Positions 30,801-39,782 are shown, counted from the first letter of the stretch. The stretch is 64,000 nucleotides of DNA from CAWBXL01 sp963837365 (GCA_963837365.1 CAWIMW010000002.1:1116001-1180000); one strand, 5' to 3'. Made by a program: numbers and translations. The notes: generated by a model from the letters alone, not told the origin.

Positions 30801-31283
30801 GAGCAAGCCAAACGCGACCGAAGACTTGCGCTGCGCGTGGCGGAAGAAATAAAACGCGCAATAAACCAATAACAGGGCCAGCGCGTTTTCCATACGCAAT
30901 ACAACGGTCCCCGGACCCTCATGAAAAACCGCCCCGGCGCCATAATGGCGCAGGTTCCACCAAATCAAAGCGGTTCCAGCGGCAACGATGGCTGGGTCAT
31001 ACCAGCGGAAACGAAAGCGCTCCCGCATCAGCCGCGTCGAGATGAAGATGCAAAGCCCCATCGCGACCAGCAGAATCTGGGTGGCAAACGACCGCAGGTA
31101 AGACACCCCGCTGAACATCGCCCAGGCGTCCAAAGCAAAATGCAGCGTGTATGCTCCCCATCCCAGTTGCCACGCGCGAAAATATTGTTGCCGGCTTTGC
31201 TCGTACAGGTAGGTAAAAACAAGGAACAACAACAAGGCGACAACGCCCGGTATGATGACCATACTGGCAGCTACGCTCTGCAT
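27882..31283 (-). CDS. Membrane GAF-GGDEF-HD-GYP signalling protein with degenerate HD motif
   Basis: An 1133-residue c-di-GMP type signalling protein. About seven membrane helices (1-215) are followed by three GAF-like domains (about 230-400, 415-570, 585-735), a GGDEF domain (about 745-905; ARYGGDEFIILMPE near 805) and an HD-GYP domain (about 945-1125). GGDEF keeps its catalytic motif, while the RxxD inhibitory site is RQSN. In HD-GYP the metal-binding HD with its following Lys (normally HDIGK) reads HNVGQ near residue 994, although HHHEAFDGSGYPNG near 1056 is intact. Phosphodiesterase activity is thus doubtful, and the domain may instead bind or regulate. It is divergent from gltX. Confidence 0.9.
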   Translation of the reverse strand: MQSVAASMVIIPGVVALLLFLVFTYLYEQSRQQYFRAWQLGWGAYTLHFALDAWAMFSGVSYLRSFATQILLVAMGLCIFISTRLMRERFRFRWYDPAIVAAGTALIWWNLRHYGAGAVFHEGPGTVVLRMENALALLLVYCAFYFFRHAQRKSSVAFGLLGASVLMWAALMALEQFRSPWLEMFGGVGHLLGPVPQMVLGVSMVMVLFETERNAVQENALAFSTLGVDSTRLLSAEDLVPNMQGVLDRLAGPLPARRAVICITERWRATLPSVQRGFSPEFINKLEKTGAGEYICELTYRRGGVFTFRNVSEMTEPLPAFPGSRFAQFRQVLTQENIRNVTAVSLQTRENNFGVVMFPHAERRMFGTSNLRLLTGLALQIGLTLENYAVVHNTQRRTKEYELLTQIGQAISSHLDQDEVLRTIQKELGRIFDTADFYVAFQEGDEIRFEYEVEQGRILPKRRRKADEGLTEYVIRTGQPLLIRSDLEETRKRLNTTYIPPKPAKCFCAAPILLGGKPAGVMAVRSTEREFVFELPDLEIMQTAAGQVSVAVENARLFAEEQRRSRQLAFLNNISKTAISSEDSEQMLSEIVAEIQKNFRFDHIGIGIFDYATKDIEMKAEAGATADSLGRRIPLGSGIVGRVARTGESALLQAAGESRLQGILPDARAVLCIPINYSESLMGVLNVESRREDAFTPQDVLIMKTLADLLATALHNAFVFQKLQTQSITDGLTGIKTRRFFWEALSSEWKRASRSGRPFSVVLVDLDKFKEVNDSMGHLEGDLVLARVGRLLEQKCRQSNVVARYGGDEFIILMPETGVEQSQVLAERLRLWLATDPMMSEHQITGSFGVASFPVHGYSAEDIIRQADTGMYVSKHAGGDRVSVAEEFTEGEASAVRRQLISGYIEGFLQREHTGPEHLDELVLTLKRLAAEDEENTIEILQEAIEALAHAAESREAGNSGHGEMTARYCEIIGRALRLGPEEIADLAYTARVHNVGQLFVPERILNKPGPLSDDEFYLVKVHPRVGGEIVGTLPNSDNMRKAIEHHHEAFDGSGYPNGLRGEEIPLWARILSLADAYVNMTTERSFAPAKTSQQAMAELEKLSGTHFDGMLVRILARELKQENPSWTGGAKI

Positions 31284-31514
31284 AAGTTATGTATCGCTCT
31301 ACGCTTTCCTGGGGGAAGCGCCGAGCACACCTGGGGATTCTCAAAATCCATGTTTTCACACGTGATTCCCACAAAACAATAGGCTTCCCAAAGTAGGAAA
31401 TAACTAAAGGTCAATGCCCAAAAGTAACCGGGGCGAATTACCCTGGGTTGCAGAGCCCCGCCGCCCTTGACGCTTTATTCCCCGTAACCTTAACATCGGC
31501 AATTGGTTATCTGA

Positions 31515-32987
31515 ATGTCCTCACCTTCGATTCGAGTCCGATTCGCCCCCTCCCCCACCGGTTTTCTTCACGTTGGGAGCGCCCGAACCTTCATCTTTAA
31601 TTGGCTCTATGCCCGCCACAACGGCGGAACCATGGTCCTCCGCCTCGATGACACCGACGTGGAGCGCAACACCGAGGCCTCGGTGCAATCCATCTTTGAG
31701 GGCCTTAAATGGCTGGGCCTGGACTGGGACGAAGAATATAAACAGTCCGAGCGGCTGGAGCTACACCGCAAAATGGCCTGGCAGATTTTTGAAAAAAGCT
31801 TGGCCTACCGCGACTTCACTCCTGCTCACACCGGCGACACAGAAAAATCCGGCGCACAGGGAACCTGGCTGTTCAACGCGGACATGCGCAATCTCTCGCC
31901 CGAAGAAAGCACTCGACGCGCCGCCGCAGGGGAACCGTTCGCGTTACGTTTCCGTGTGCCGCGCGACGGCCGCGAGGTCCGCTTCGAGGATGCCGTCTAC
32001 GGCGAACAGGCAAAAGCTAGTGCCGACATCGAGGACTTCGCCCTACTCCGCAGCGATGGCATGCCGACGTATCACCTGGCCTCCTGCGCTGACGATGTCG
32101 ACCTCAATATCAGCCACATCATCCGCGGCCAGGACCATCTCTCCAACACGTTCAAGCACATTCTGATCTTCGAAGCTGCCGGCGCAACACTGCCGACGTT
32201 TGCCCATCTGCCCTTGCTGGTGGCTCCTGATGGAACTAAGCTCTCCAAACGCCGTCACGGTCCGGTGGTGAGTGTGACAACCTACCGCGACGCAGGCTTT
32301 CTCCCGGAGGCCTTCATCAATTTCCTGTGTCTGCTGGGATGGTCTCCAAAAAACGACCGCGAGCACATGAATCTGAAGGAACTCACGGATATTTTTTCCC
32401 TGGAAGGAATCAACCGCTCTAATACGGTCGTCAACTTCAAAGAGCCTGCGGTTACACCCGAAGAAACCTTCGACCCGAAAGCTGTGTGGCTGAACGCCGA
32501 GCATCTGCGCGCTTTGCCGGTTGAAGAGTTGAGTCCTCGCTTACTTCCGATCGTTCGCGCAGCAGGCTTCGATGTCACTCCGGAGAAAATGCTGCAAATC
32601 ACTTCACTGATCCGCGAGCGCATAAAATTTCTGCGCGACGTCCTCACCGCTGCCGATTTCTTCTTTGTGGACCAGCTCCCTCCCTACGATCCCGCCGAGT
32701 TGATACCGCAAAAGGGGGACGCCGCCATGGCTCAAAAGGTCCTTGTCAAGGCCAAAGAGGTTCTGGCGCAAACAGAGTTTAAACACGACCCGCTCGACCA
32801 GGCCCTCCGCGCCGCCGCGCAGGAACTGGGCCTCAAAGCCGGACAGATGTTTCAACCGATTCGAGTCGCGGTGTGTGGACGCAAGAACGCGCCGCCGCTG
32901 TTTGAGACGCTGGAAGTGCTGGGTCCGCAGATTTCACTGGTCCGGATCGGTGAGGCGCTTCTGAGAATTCACCAAAGTGGCGGTTGA
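31515..32987 (+). CDS. gltX: Glutamyl-tRNA synthetase
   Basis: Class I aminoacyl-tRNA synthetase charging tRNA-Glu. The HIGH-type motif is APSPTGFLHVGSARTFIFNW near residue 20 and the KMSKS-type motif is PDGTKLSKRRHG near 243. VLRLDDTDVERNTEASVQSI and YHLASCADDVDLNISHIIRGQDH (cited as DVDLNISHIIRGQDH) are normal. The C-terminal anticodon-binding domain follows (MLQITSLIRERIKFLRDVLT, GLKAGQMFQPIRVAVCGR). At 490 residues it is full length. Whether it is discriminating, or also charges tRNA-Gln, cannot be told. Confidence 0.96.
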   Translation: MSSPSIRVRFAPSPTGFLHVGSARTFIFNWLYARHNGGTMVLRLDDTDVERNTEASVQSIFEGLKWLGLDWDEEYKQSERLELHRKMAWQIFEKSLAYRDFTPAHTGDTEKSGAQGTWLFNADMRNLSPEESTRRAAAGEPFALRFRVPRDGREVRFEDAVYGEQAKASADIEDFALLRSDGMPTYHLASCADDVDLNISHIIRGQDHLSNTFKHILIFEAAGATLPTFAHLPLLVAPDGTKLSKRRHGPVVSVTTYRDAGFLPEAFINFLCLLGWSPKNDREHMNLKELTDIFSLEGINRSNTVVNFKEPAVTPEETFDPKAVWLNAEHLRALPVEELSPRLLPIVRAAGFDVTPEKMLQITSLIRERIKFLRDVLTAADFFFVDQLPPYDPAELIPQKGDAAMAQKVLVKAKEVLAQTEFKHDPLDQALRAAAQELGLKAGQMFQPIRVAVCGRKNAPPLFETLEVLGPQISLVRIGEALLRIHQSGG

Positions 32988-33141
32988 TGGTACATCCCGA
33001 TTCAGCAGACAGATCACTACGACGGTTTGAGCTGGCACGGAAAGGATTAGTGCAGGGTCTTCATCACCACTTGCTGATGGATGAAGTTCGTTGAGACTCT
33101 CCTTGAGATAGTGAAGGAACAATGAGCGCTGCTTGCCTAGT

Positions 33142-33510
33142 TCAACCGGCGCTCTGAATCTGCGCCTCCGTAACCACAATCCGCGCATCCCTTCGCGACC
33201 GAGGTTTCTTGCGGATCACAATCTCCACATCCCTATCCAGCGCATTAAGGAAGTGCATCAGCCGCTCCACCGAAAATCCATCCAACTGATAATTCACCAG
33301 CGCGGAAATCTTCGGCTGGTTGATACCTAATACGCGAGCGGCCGCTGTTTGCGAGAGACGGCGGGACTGAATAATCTGTCTAATGGCAACCGCCAGATGC
33401 ACTTTTGTTTTCTTCTCGTCGGCATCCCGCAGGCCAAGATCCGAAAACACATTCCCCGAGCTTGCTACGATAGCTTCTTTATTTCGTCCGTTGGCCATAT
33501 CGCGCCTCAT
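33142..33510 (-). CDS. higA: HigA-like XRE antitoxin
   Basis: A helix-turn-helix protein with VAIRQIIQSRRLSQTAAARVLGI then NQPKISALVNYQLDGFSVER, a typical XRE domain, and a basic C-terminal tail (RKKPRSRRDARIVVTEAQI). It follows the toxin gene and overlaps its 3' end. I start it at ATG 33510 with an AGGCG-like site upstream; ATG 33498 is an alternative. It is expected to neutralise the toxin and repress the operon through the palindrome at 33871. Confidence 0.85.
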   Translation of the reverse strand: MRRDMANGRNKEAIVASSGNVFSDLGLRDADEKKTKVHLAVAIRQIIQSRRLSQTAAARVLGINQPKISALVNYQLDGFSVERLMHFLNALDRDVEIVIRKKPRSRRDARIVVTEAQIQSAG

Positions 33511-33865
33511 GGTCTTCGCCTGCAATCTTTAGCCTTCGTGATATCAATTCCACGTCAACTCGGGCTGTCTTTATGCCCTTCGGGGATTTCTTCTGAAAAG
33601 CATGCAGCACATATACCGCATACTCAAACTTCACGGTATAGACTGCGCGGTATGTATCACCTCTAAAATCCTCGACGATCTCCAAAACACCTGCGCCCTC
33701 ACCTTTCCACGGTTTCGCCTTTGGGTGTTTCCCGCCAAACTGCGCCACACTCAGTGCTACGCCGATTGAATCCTTCACCGCTTCGGGAAAATTCAGCAGG
33801 TCGTTTTTCGACGAAGCTACCCAAAACAGCGGCTTTTCACCGGGGATGCTTTTTGGTCGCGCCAT
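33479..33865 (-). CDS. higB: HigB-like toxin (RelE superfamily, phage Gp49-like)
   Basis: A 128-residue toxin of the Gp49-like/HigB family: LFWVASSKNDLLNFPEAVKD, ALSVAQFGGKHPKAKPWKG, GVLEIVEDFRGDTYRAVYTV and AVYVLHAFQKKSPKGIKTA are hallmarks of the family, which cuts mRNA on the ribosome. It is the first gene of a toxin-antitoxin pair, the usual HigBA order. Its 3' end overlaps higA by about 30 bases. A palindrome lies six bases upstream of its ATG. Confidence 0.88.
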   Translation of the reverse strand: MARPKSIPGEKPLFWVASSKNDLLNFPEAVKDSIGVALSVAQFGGKHPKAKPWKGEGAGVLEIVEDFRGDTYRAVYTVKFEYAVYVLHAFQKKSPKGIKTARVDVELISRRLKIAGEDHEARYGQRTK

Positions 33866-33870
33866 TTTAT

Positions 33871-33888
33871 TATCCCAATCCTGGGATA
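33871..33888. promoter_or_regulatory. Palindromic operator of the HigBA module
   Basis: Arms TATCCCA and TGGGATA, exact complements, with spacer ATCC. The site ends six bases before the higB start codon on the minus strand, suiting autoregulation by the HTH antitoxin. Confidence 0.7.
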
Positions 33889-34098
33889 CAAAGTCTATAG
33901 CTGAATCATCGTGATTGTAGAGTCGTCAATGCGCCGGCGGATGTGACCGGCAACCTCAAGCTTCATGCGCAACTGAGGAAAAAGTAGCAGTTTCTTGCAT
34001 CCCTTTATGTGCGGCCCCATCTATTAAGGAGTGCCCTGTACAAATATCCAGTAATCCAGTTGGATATCACCAATATTTGCAATATCTAAGGACGCCCT

Positions 34099-35118
34099 AT
34101 GCCTCTCATGAAAGCCATGCAGATCTCCAAGTCCGGCGGCCCCTTCGAACTCGTCGAGCGTCCCATCCCTGAACCAGCCCGCAATCAGGTCCGCATCAAA
34201 GTCGAAGCTTGCGGTGTCTGCCATTCCGACGTCATCGTAAAGGAAGGTTATTGGCCGGGACTACCATATCCCCGCATCCCCGGCCACGAAATCGCCGGAC
34301 GCATTGACGCCGTTGGCTCCGACGTAACCCAATGGAAGCCCGGCCAGCGCGTGGGCGTAGGCTGGCACGGTGGACACGATTTCACTTGCGACGCCTGCCG
34401 TCGTGGCGACTTTATTCTCTGCAAAAACGAAAAAATCACCTCCATCCACTTTGACGGCGGCTACGCCGAATACATGATCGCTCCCGCCGAAGCCGTGGCT
34501 GCCATGCCCGGCGACTTGCCTGCGGACGAAGCCGCTCCCCTGCTGTGCGCGGGCGTCACGACTTTCAACCCGCTGCGCAACGCCGGTGCCAGGGCCGGAG
34601 ATCTGGTCGCGATCCAGGGCATCGGAGGCCTGGGCCATCTCGGTATCCAATACGCCCGCCAGATGGGCTTCCACACTGTCGCCATTGGTCGCGGCGGAGA
34701 CAAAGAACCGCTGGCCCGAAAGCTGGGTGCTCATGACTACATTGACACCGGTGCCGGCTCAGCCGCCGAAGCTCTTCAAAAGATGGGAGGGGCGCGGGTG
34801 CTTCTGGCCACCGCCCCGGATTCCAAATCCATGTCAGCGTTGGTGGACGGACTCGCGCCGGGGGGCAAACTCCTGGTCGTTGGCGTTGGACAGGATCCCT
34901 TGTTTATCTCTCCCTTGCAAATCGTTTTGAGCCGCCGCGCCGTCCAGGGCTGGCCCTCCGGTACGGCAAAAGATTCCGAGGATACGCTGAAGTTCAGCGC
35001 CCTCAGCGGAGTTCGCCCTATGATCGAAAAGTATCCGCTGGAAAAAGCGGAGGAAGCCTACGCACAGATGATGAGCGGAAAAGCGCGTTTTCGGGTAGTG
35101 CTCACCATGGGCAAATAG
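34099..35118 (+). CDS. Zinc-dependent alcohol dehydrogenase (MDR family)
   Basis: A 339-residue medium-chain dehydrogenase oxidising or reducing an alcohol/aldehyde with NAD(H). Catalytic-zinc ligands appear as C (EACGVCHSDV) and GHEIAGRIDAVG. The structural-zinc loop reads HDFTCDACRRGDFILC, with three of the four usual cysteines and Asp in place of the first. The cofactor site is VAIQGIGGLGHLGIQYARQM. It is followed within 55 bases by a NagX-like gene and then GH27, so the three may be cotranscribed. Physiological substrate is unknown. Confidence 0.9.
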   Translation: MPLMKAMQISKSGGPFELVERPIPEPARNQVRIKVEACGVCHSDVIVKEGYWPGLPYPRIPGHEIAGRIDAVGSDVTQWKPGQRVGVGWHGGHDFTCDACRRGDFILCKNEKITSIHFDGGYAEYMIAPAEAVAAMPGDLPADEAAPLLCAGVTTFNPLRNAGARAGDLVAIQGIGGLGHLGIQYARQMGFHTVAIGRGGDKEPLARKLGAHDYIDTGAGSAAEALQKMGGARVLLATAPDSKSMSALVDGLAPGGKLLVVGVGQDPLFISPLQIVLSRRAVQGWPSGTAKDSEDTLKFSALSGVRPMIEKYPLEKAEEAYAQMMSGKARFRVVLTMGK

Positions 35119-35172
35119 CGTAGAATCTCGTCTCCTTAGCACGTTGAGCAGTCCGTGCGACTGTGACCTGCA

Positions 35173-36312
35173 ATGGGACAAGCCCAATATCTGAGTACCA
35201 GTAACCGCCTGCTTTCCCTCGACGTACTGCGCGGCGCAACCATCGCCGCCATGATTCTGGTCAACGATGGCGGCGACGAGCCATCTTCTTACTGGATGCT
35301 GAAGCACGCAGACTGGAACGGTTGGACGCCCACCGACCTGGTCTTTCCCTTCTTTCTGTTCATGGTCGGCGTAGCCACTTCGTTCTCGCTGGCCTCACGC
35401 CTCAATCATGGCGAGACACGCCAAGCGCTGCTCAAACATATCTTGTGGCGCGGAATCATCCTTTTCGCTATCGGCGTCTATCTCAACGGCTTCCCTTATC
35501 ATGCGCTGGCTACATGGCGCGTCTATGGTGTATTGCAGCGGATCGCGGTTTGCTACACCCTTTCCGCCATCATCGCGCTGTGGGTAGGCAGGCGCGGACA
35601 ATGGGCCATCGTCTTCGGTTGTCTGGCCGGCTACTGGATCATGATGCGCTTTGTACCGGTCCCAGGATTCGGCGCGCCTACACACGATGTCCCGCTGCTT
35701 GATCCCGACCGCAACCTGGTCGCATGGCTCGACCGCAAACTGCTCATGGGACACCTCTACGAACACACACGCGATCCCGAAGGCATGTTAAGCACCATCC
35801 CTGCAATTGCTACCAATCTATTAGGCGTGCTGACTGGCGAATGGCTCCGCTCGTCCCGCAGCCAGCGAACGAAAGCCTTGGGCATGGCCGCATTCGGAGC
35901 GTTCGGAATTGTTGCCGGGACCGTCATGAGCGCATGGTTCCCCATCAATAAGAAACTTTGGACCAGTTCGTTCGTGGTCTTCACCGCGGGCATGGCTTTA
36001 GTTTGCCTGGCGCTGTGCTATTGGCTGGTTGATATGCAGTGTTGGCGCCGCTGGGCCAGGCCAATTCTGGTCTTCGGTGCAAATTCCATCGCGGCTTACG
36101 TTTTCGCGGAGGTGCTGGCCATCTCACTCTGGCGCTTTCCGGTGCAGTATAACGGAACCTCTATTCCCGCCTGGCAATTCATCTATGAACGTATGTTCGC
36201 ACGCTGGCTGGCCCCACCTGACGCTTCCTTGCTTTTTGCGTTAACCTTTGTGCTGGTGTGTTGGATACCGATGAGGATCTTGTATCAAAAGCGCATATTT
36301 TTGAAAATCTGA
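35173..36312 (+). CDS. Heparan-alpha-glucosaminide N-acetyltransferase-like membrane protein (NagX/DUF5009)
   Basis: A polytopic inner-membrane protein (about ten helices, 379 residues). RLLSLDVLRGATIAAMILVN, then WTPTDLVFPFFLFMVGVATS and LKHILWRGIILFAIGVYLNG, are typical of the family that includes bacterial NagX and lysosomal HGSNAT, where acetyl is moved across the membrane to an amino sugar. Near the C terminus ILVFGANSIAAYVFAEVLAI is also conserved. In polysaccharide-degrading bacteria it often accompanies glycan hydrolases; here GH27 starts 21 bases later. Confidence 0.88.
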   Translation: MGQAQYLSTSNRLLSLDVLRGATIAAMILVNDGGDEPSSYWMLKHADWNGWTPTDLVFPFFLFMVGVATSFSLASRLNHGETRQALLKHILWRGIILFAIGVYLNGFPYHALATWRVYGVLQRIAVCYTLSAIIALWVGRRGQWAIVFGCLAGYWIMMRFVPVPGFGAPTHDVPLLDPDRNLVAWLDRKLLMGHLYEHTRDPEGMLSTIPAIATNLLGVLTGEWLRSSRSQRTKALGMAAFGAFGIVAGTVMSAWFPINKKLWTSSFVVFTAGMALVCLALCYWLVDMQCWRRWARPILVFGANSIAAYVFAEVLAISLWRFPVQYNGTSIPAWQFIYERMFARWLAPPDASLLFALTFVLVCWIPMRILYQKRIFLKI

Positions 36313-36332
36313 ATGCACTCGACGGAGAGCAG

Positions 36333-37697
36333 ATGAAAAGACCTTATTTTCTTATCTCCCTTGCTTTTTGCCTGACTGTTCTTTCAGGCACTCTAGCCTA
36401 CGCCGGTGACGCCTCCATCGCTCCCACCCCGCCCATGGGCTGGAACAGTTGGGACTCCTACGGCCAGACCATCGGCGAAAGAGTGTTCAAAGCCAACACC
36501 GACTGGATGGCGAAAAACCTCCGCCGCTATGGCTGGCAGTACATGGTGATTGATGAAGGCTGGTATATCGAGAATCCAGCCAGCGATCCCAAGGAATACA
36601 AATTCTTACTAAGCAAGGACGGCCGTTTTACTCCCGCGCCGTCGCGCTTTCCGTCGGCTGCGGATGACTCTGGATTCAAACCACTTGCCGACTACGTTCA
36701 CAGCCTGGGCCTGAAATTCGGCCTTCACATCATCCGCGGCATTCCCCGTGAGGCTGTGGCCAAAAACTTACCCATCGCCGATTCCACTTTTCACGCCGCC
36801 GATGCCGCCGACCAGTCCGATGCCTGCCCCTGGAACACTTACAACTGGGGAGCAAAAAATAACCCCGCCGGACAAGCCTATTACGACTCCATCGCCAAGC
36901 TCTACGCCAGTTGGGGTGTGGACTTCATCAAGGTTGATTGCATCGCCGATCATCCCTACAAGCCGGATGAAATCCGCATGATCCACAATGCGATCAAAAA
37001 ATCGGGACGGGCGATGCTGTTAAGTCTCTCCCCCGGCCCTACCGCAATCGACCATGCCGACGAAGTCACCAAATACGCCGAGATGTGGCGAATTTGCGAC
37101 GATTTCTGGGACCACTGGGGTCCCTGGGAGAAGCACGAGTGGTCGCAGAGCCTTTTCCAACAATTTGCCACCACTGCCAAGTGGGCCCCACATATCGCTC
37201 CGGGAGGCTGGCCCGACGCTGACATGATTCCCCTCGGCCACCTCGGCCCCAACCCCGGCGCGGGTGATGTGCGTGACACGCGTTTCACCAAAGACGAACA
37301 ACGCAGCCTGATGACTTTGTGGTCTATCTTCCGCTCCCCACTCATGATGGGCGGGGACCTGCTTGCATTAACTGATGACGACTGGACCACATCGTTGCTC
37401 ACCAACCCAGAAGTAATCGAAGTGGACCAGCACTCAAAAGACAATCATGCCGTCATCACAACCGACACAACCGCCGTCTGGCTGGCGCGTCCGGAGAACG
37501 ATGGCGGTTACTACCTCGCCCTGTTCAACATTGGCGATAAAGAACAAACTCTCCGCTATGAATGGAAAGAGCTGGGTGTGCCTCCGGGAAGTTATCGCAT
37601 TCATGATCTCTGGGAGGGCAAAGATTTCGATCGGCTAACGTCACTGCTACTAACATTGCGGCCACACGCTTCAGTGCTGTACCGGATAAACAAGTAA
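36333..37697 (+). CDS. GH27 family alpha-galactosidase, secreted
   Basis: Removes alpha-galactosyl (or related) groups from glycans. The signal peptide is MKRPYFLISLAFCLTVLSGT and cleavage probably follows AYAG. The (beta/alpha)8 barrel begins APTPPMGWNSWDSYGQTI, YMVIDEGWYIEN and KFGLHIIRG; the nucleophile Asp is in DFIKVDCIADHP (near residue 202) and the acid/base Asp in EMWRICDDFWDHW (near 255). A beta-sandwich domain closes the protein. The ATG at 36333 follows GGAGAGC; an earlier in-frame start lies within the upstream gene. Some family members act on beta-L-arabinopyranosides, so the exact sugar is not fixed. Confidence 0.93.
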   Translation: MKRPYFLISLAFCLTVLSGTLAYAGDASIAPTPPMGWNSWDSYGQTIGERVFKANTDWMAKNLRRYGWQYMVIDEGWYIENPASDPKEYKFLLSKDGRFTPAPSRFPSAADDSGFKPLADYVHSLGLKFGLHIIRGIPREAVAKNLPIADSTFHAADAADQSDACPWNTYNWGAKNNPAGQAYYDSIAKLYASWGVDFIKVDCIADHPYKPDEIRMIHNAIKKSGRAMLLSLSPGPTAIDHADEVTKYAEMWRICDDFWDHWGPWEKHEWSQSLFQQFATTAKWAPHIAPGGWPDADMIPLGHLGPNPGAGDVRDTRFTKDEQRSLMTLWSIFRSPLMMGGDLLALTDDDWTTSLLTNPEVIEVDQHSKDNHAVITTDTTAVWLARPENDGGYYLALFNIGDKEQTLRYEWKELGVPPGSYRIHDLWEGKDFDRLTSLLLTLRPHASVLYRINK

Positions 37698-37944
37698 GCG
37701 ATCGGGCCGGCCGGCATCGGGATCTTTGCTATAGATCAGAAAATGAGCGCCTCGAATCATAGCGAAGTCTCACCTCTTCAAAGGATGGATAAATCCTTGG
37801 GCCCCAATGGGCATTCTAAGATCATCTCTGGCAAAATGGACGGGTACGGGTTGCAGTAAGCTGAGAGTTCACCGAGTGCGGTGCTTGGAACCACAGAGTT
37901 TGCTCCTCTCGGCCTGATTCACTCATAACCTCCAGGACTAGATT

Positions 37945-39765
37945 ATGAAAGCTGCACGCAAAAAACGCCCTCTTACCAGCAACATCCACCTTATCCGCTG
38001 GGTCGAAAAGACTGCCCAACTCACCAAGCCCGATTCCATTCATTGGGTAGACGGCTCGCAAGCTGAATACGACAAGCTGTGCACCCAGATGGTGAAAAGC
38101 GGCACTTTCACCCGGCTGAACCCAAAGCTGTGGCCCGGCTGCTTCCTGGCCCGCTCCGATGCTGGCGACGTTGCGCGAGTAGAAGACCGCACCTTCATTT
38201 GCTCCTTGTCTAAAGACAACGCCGGCCCCACCAACAACTGGGAAAATCCCTACGTCATGCGCCGCAAGCTGAAGCAACTTTTCAACGGCTGTATGCGTGG
38301 GCGCACCATGTACGTGCTCCCCTTCAGCATGGGGCCCATCGGCTCCCCCATGTCGCAGATCGGTGTGCAGCTGACCGATTCCCCGTACGTGGTAGTCAAT
38401 ATGCGCATCATGACGCGCATCGGAATCGAAGTCTTCAAGCTGATTGATGACGACGTAAAGCGCGTTGTCCCCTGCATCCACAGCGTCGGGGTGCCGCTGG
38501 AGCCGAAACAGAAAGACGTTCTCTGGCCCTGCAACAAAGAAAAATACATTGTCCACTTTCCCGAAACGCGCGAGATCTGGTCGTACGGCTCCGGATATGG
38601 CGGCAACGCGCTGTTGGGCAAAAAGTGTTTCGCCCTGCGCATCGCCTCCAACATCGCCCGCGACGAAGGCTGGATGGCGGAGCACATGCTCATCCTGGGC
38701 GTGGAAAATCCCAAAGGGGAAAAAACCTACGTGGCCGCGGCCTTCCCCAGCGCCTGCGGAAAAACCAACTTCGCCATGATGGTACCTCCGAAGGGATTCG
38801 ACGGCTGGAAAGTATGGACGGTCGGCGATGACATCGCCTGGATCAAGCCGGATGCGGAAGGCCTGCTGCGCGCCATCAACCCCGAGGCTGGATTTTTCGG
38901 TGTGGCTCCGGGAACTTCCGTGAAAACCAATCCCAACGCCATGGCGACGCTTTCCCGCAACACCATTTTCACCAATGTTGCGCTTACTCCGGAAGGAGGC
39001 GTGTGGTGGGAAGGCATGACGGATGAACCTCCCAGGGAGTGCATCGACTGGCGAGGCCATCGCTGGACTCCGGATATTGCCAAAGAAACCGGTGCCAAAG
39101 CAGCCCACCCCAACGCGCGTTTCACCGCGCCGGCCTCACAATGTCCGACCATCGATCCCTCATGGGAAGACCCCGAAGGCGTCCCCATCGGCGCCATAAT
39201 TTTCGGAGGCCGCCGCGCCCACACCATGCCGCTGATCTACCAGGCCTTCAACTGGAGCGCGGGCGTGTACGTCGGCGCCACTATGGGCTCAGAAACCACA
39301 GCCGCCGCCGCCGGTGAAGTCGGCAGGGTGCGTCGAGATCCCATGGCCATGCTCCCATTCTGCGGCTACCACATGGGCGACTACTTCCGTCATTGGATCA
39401 AAATGCAGCGCACGCTGTCCCGCACGCCAAGAATTTTCCATGTGAACTGGTTCCGCAAAGACGCCGACGGCAAGTTCATCTGGCCCGGCTACAGCGAAAA
39501 CATGCGCATGCTGAAGTGGATCGTAGATCGCGTCCGCGGCCGCGCCCAAGGCAAGGAAACTCCCATCGGCTGGACTCCATACTACGAAGACGTAGAGTGG
39601 AAGGGCCTGAACTTCCCCAAAGAAAAATTTGAAGAACTGCAAAAAGTAGACCGCCAAGCCTGGAAGTCGGAAGTGATCGGGCATGAAGAACTCTTCATTC
39701 TCCTGCACGCGCACCTTCCCTCAGAGATGATCTACGAGCGCGAGCTGCTGATTTGTAGGCTGTGA
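37945..39765 (+). CDS. pckG: GTP-dependent phosphoenolpyruvate carboxykinase
   Basis: Gluconeogenic enzyme converting oxaloacetate and GTP to PEP, CO2 and GDP. The mobile P-loop with reactive Cys is AAFPSACGKTNFAMM near residue 270; metal and substrate motifs WTVGDDIAWIKP, GFFGVAPGTS, GAIIFGGRRAHTMPLIYQAF (as IIFGGRRAHTMPL) and MGSETTAAAAGEVG are all present. The length of 606 residues agrees with the GTP class and excludes the ATP class. It is monocistronic, with about 250 bases upstream in which I see only a ribosome site (CCTCCAGGA region). Confidence 0.97.
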   Translation: MKAARKKRPLTSNIHLIRWVEKTAQLTKPDSIHWVDGSQAEYDKLCTQMVKSGTFTRLNPKLWPGCFLARSDAGDVARVEDRTFICSLSKDNAGPTNNWENPYVMRRKLKQLFNGCMRGRTMYVLPFSMGPIGSPMSQIGVQLTDSPYVVVNMRIMTRIGIEVFKLIDDDVKRVVPCIHSVGVPLEPKQKDVLWPCNKEKYIVHFPETREIWSYGSGYGGNALLGKKCFALRIASNIARDEGWMAEHMLILGVENPKGEKTYVAAAFPSACGKTNFAMMVPPKGFDGWKVWTVGDDIAWIKPDAEGLLRAINPEAGFFGVAPGTSVKTNPNAMATLSRNTIFTNVALTPEGGVWWEGMTDEPPRECIDWRGHRWTPDIAKETGAKAAHPNARFTAPASQCPTIDPSWEDPEGVPIGAIIFGGRRAHTMPLIYQAFNWSAGVYVGATMGSETTAAAAGEVGRVRRDPMAMLPFCGYHMGDYFRHWIKMQRTLSRTPRIFHVNWFRKDADGKFIWPGYSENMRMLKWIVDRVRGRAQGKETPIGWTPYYEDVEWKGLNFPKEKFEELQKVDRQAWKSEVIGHEELFILLHAHLPSEMIYERELLICRL

Positions 39766-39782
39766 GTTGCCGCGCCTTTCAA

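Noticed and set aside
33000..33140. Possible gene remnant between gltX and higA (ELARKGLVQGLHHHLLMDE)
   Set aside because: Too short, without start or family match; treated as plain intergenic DNA.
37822..39108. 428-codon minus-strand frame antisense to pckG
   Set aside because: The length reflects GC-rich codon bias on the opposite strand; pckG is a clear gene here.
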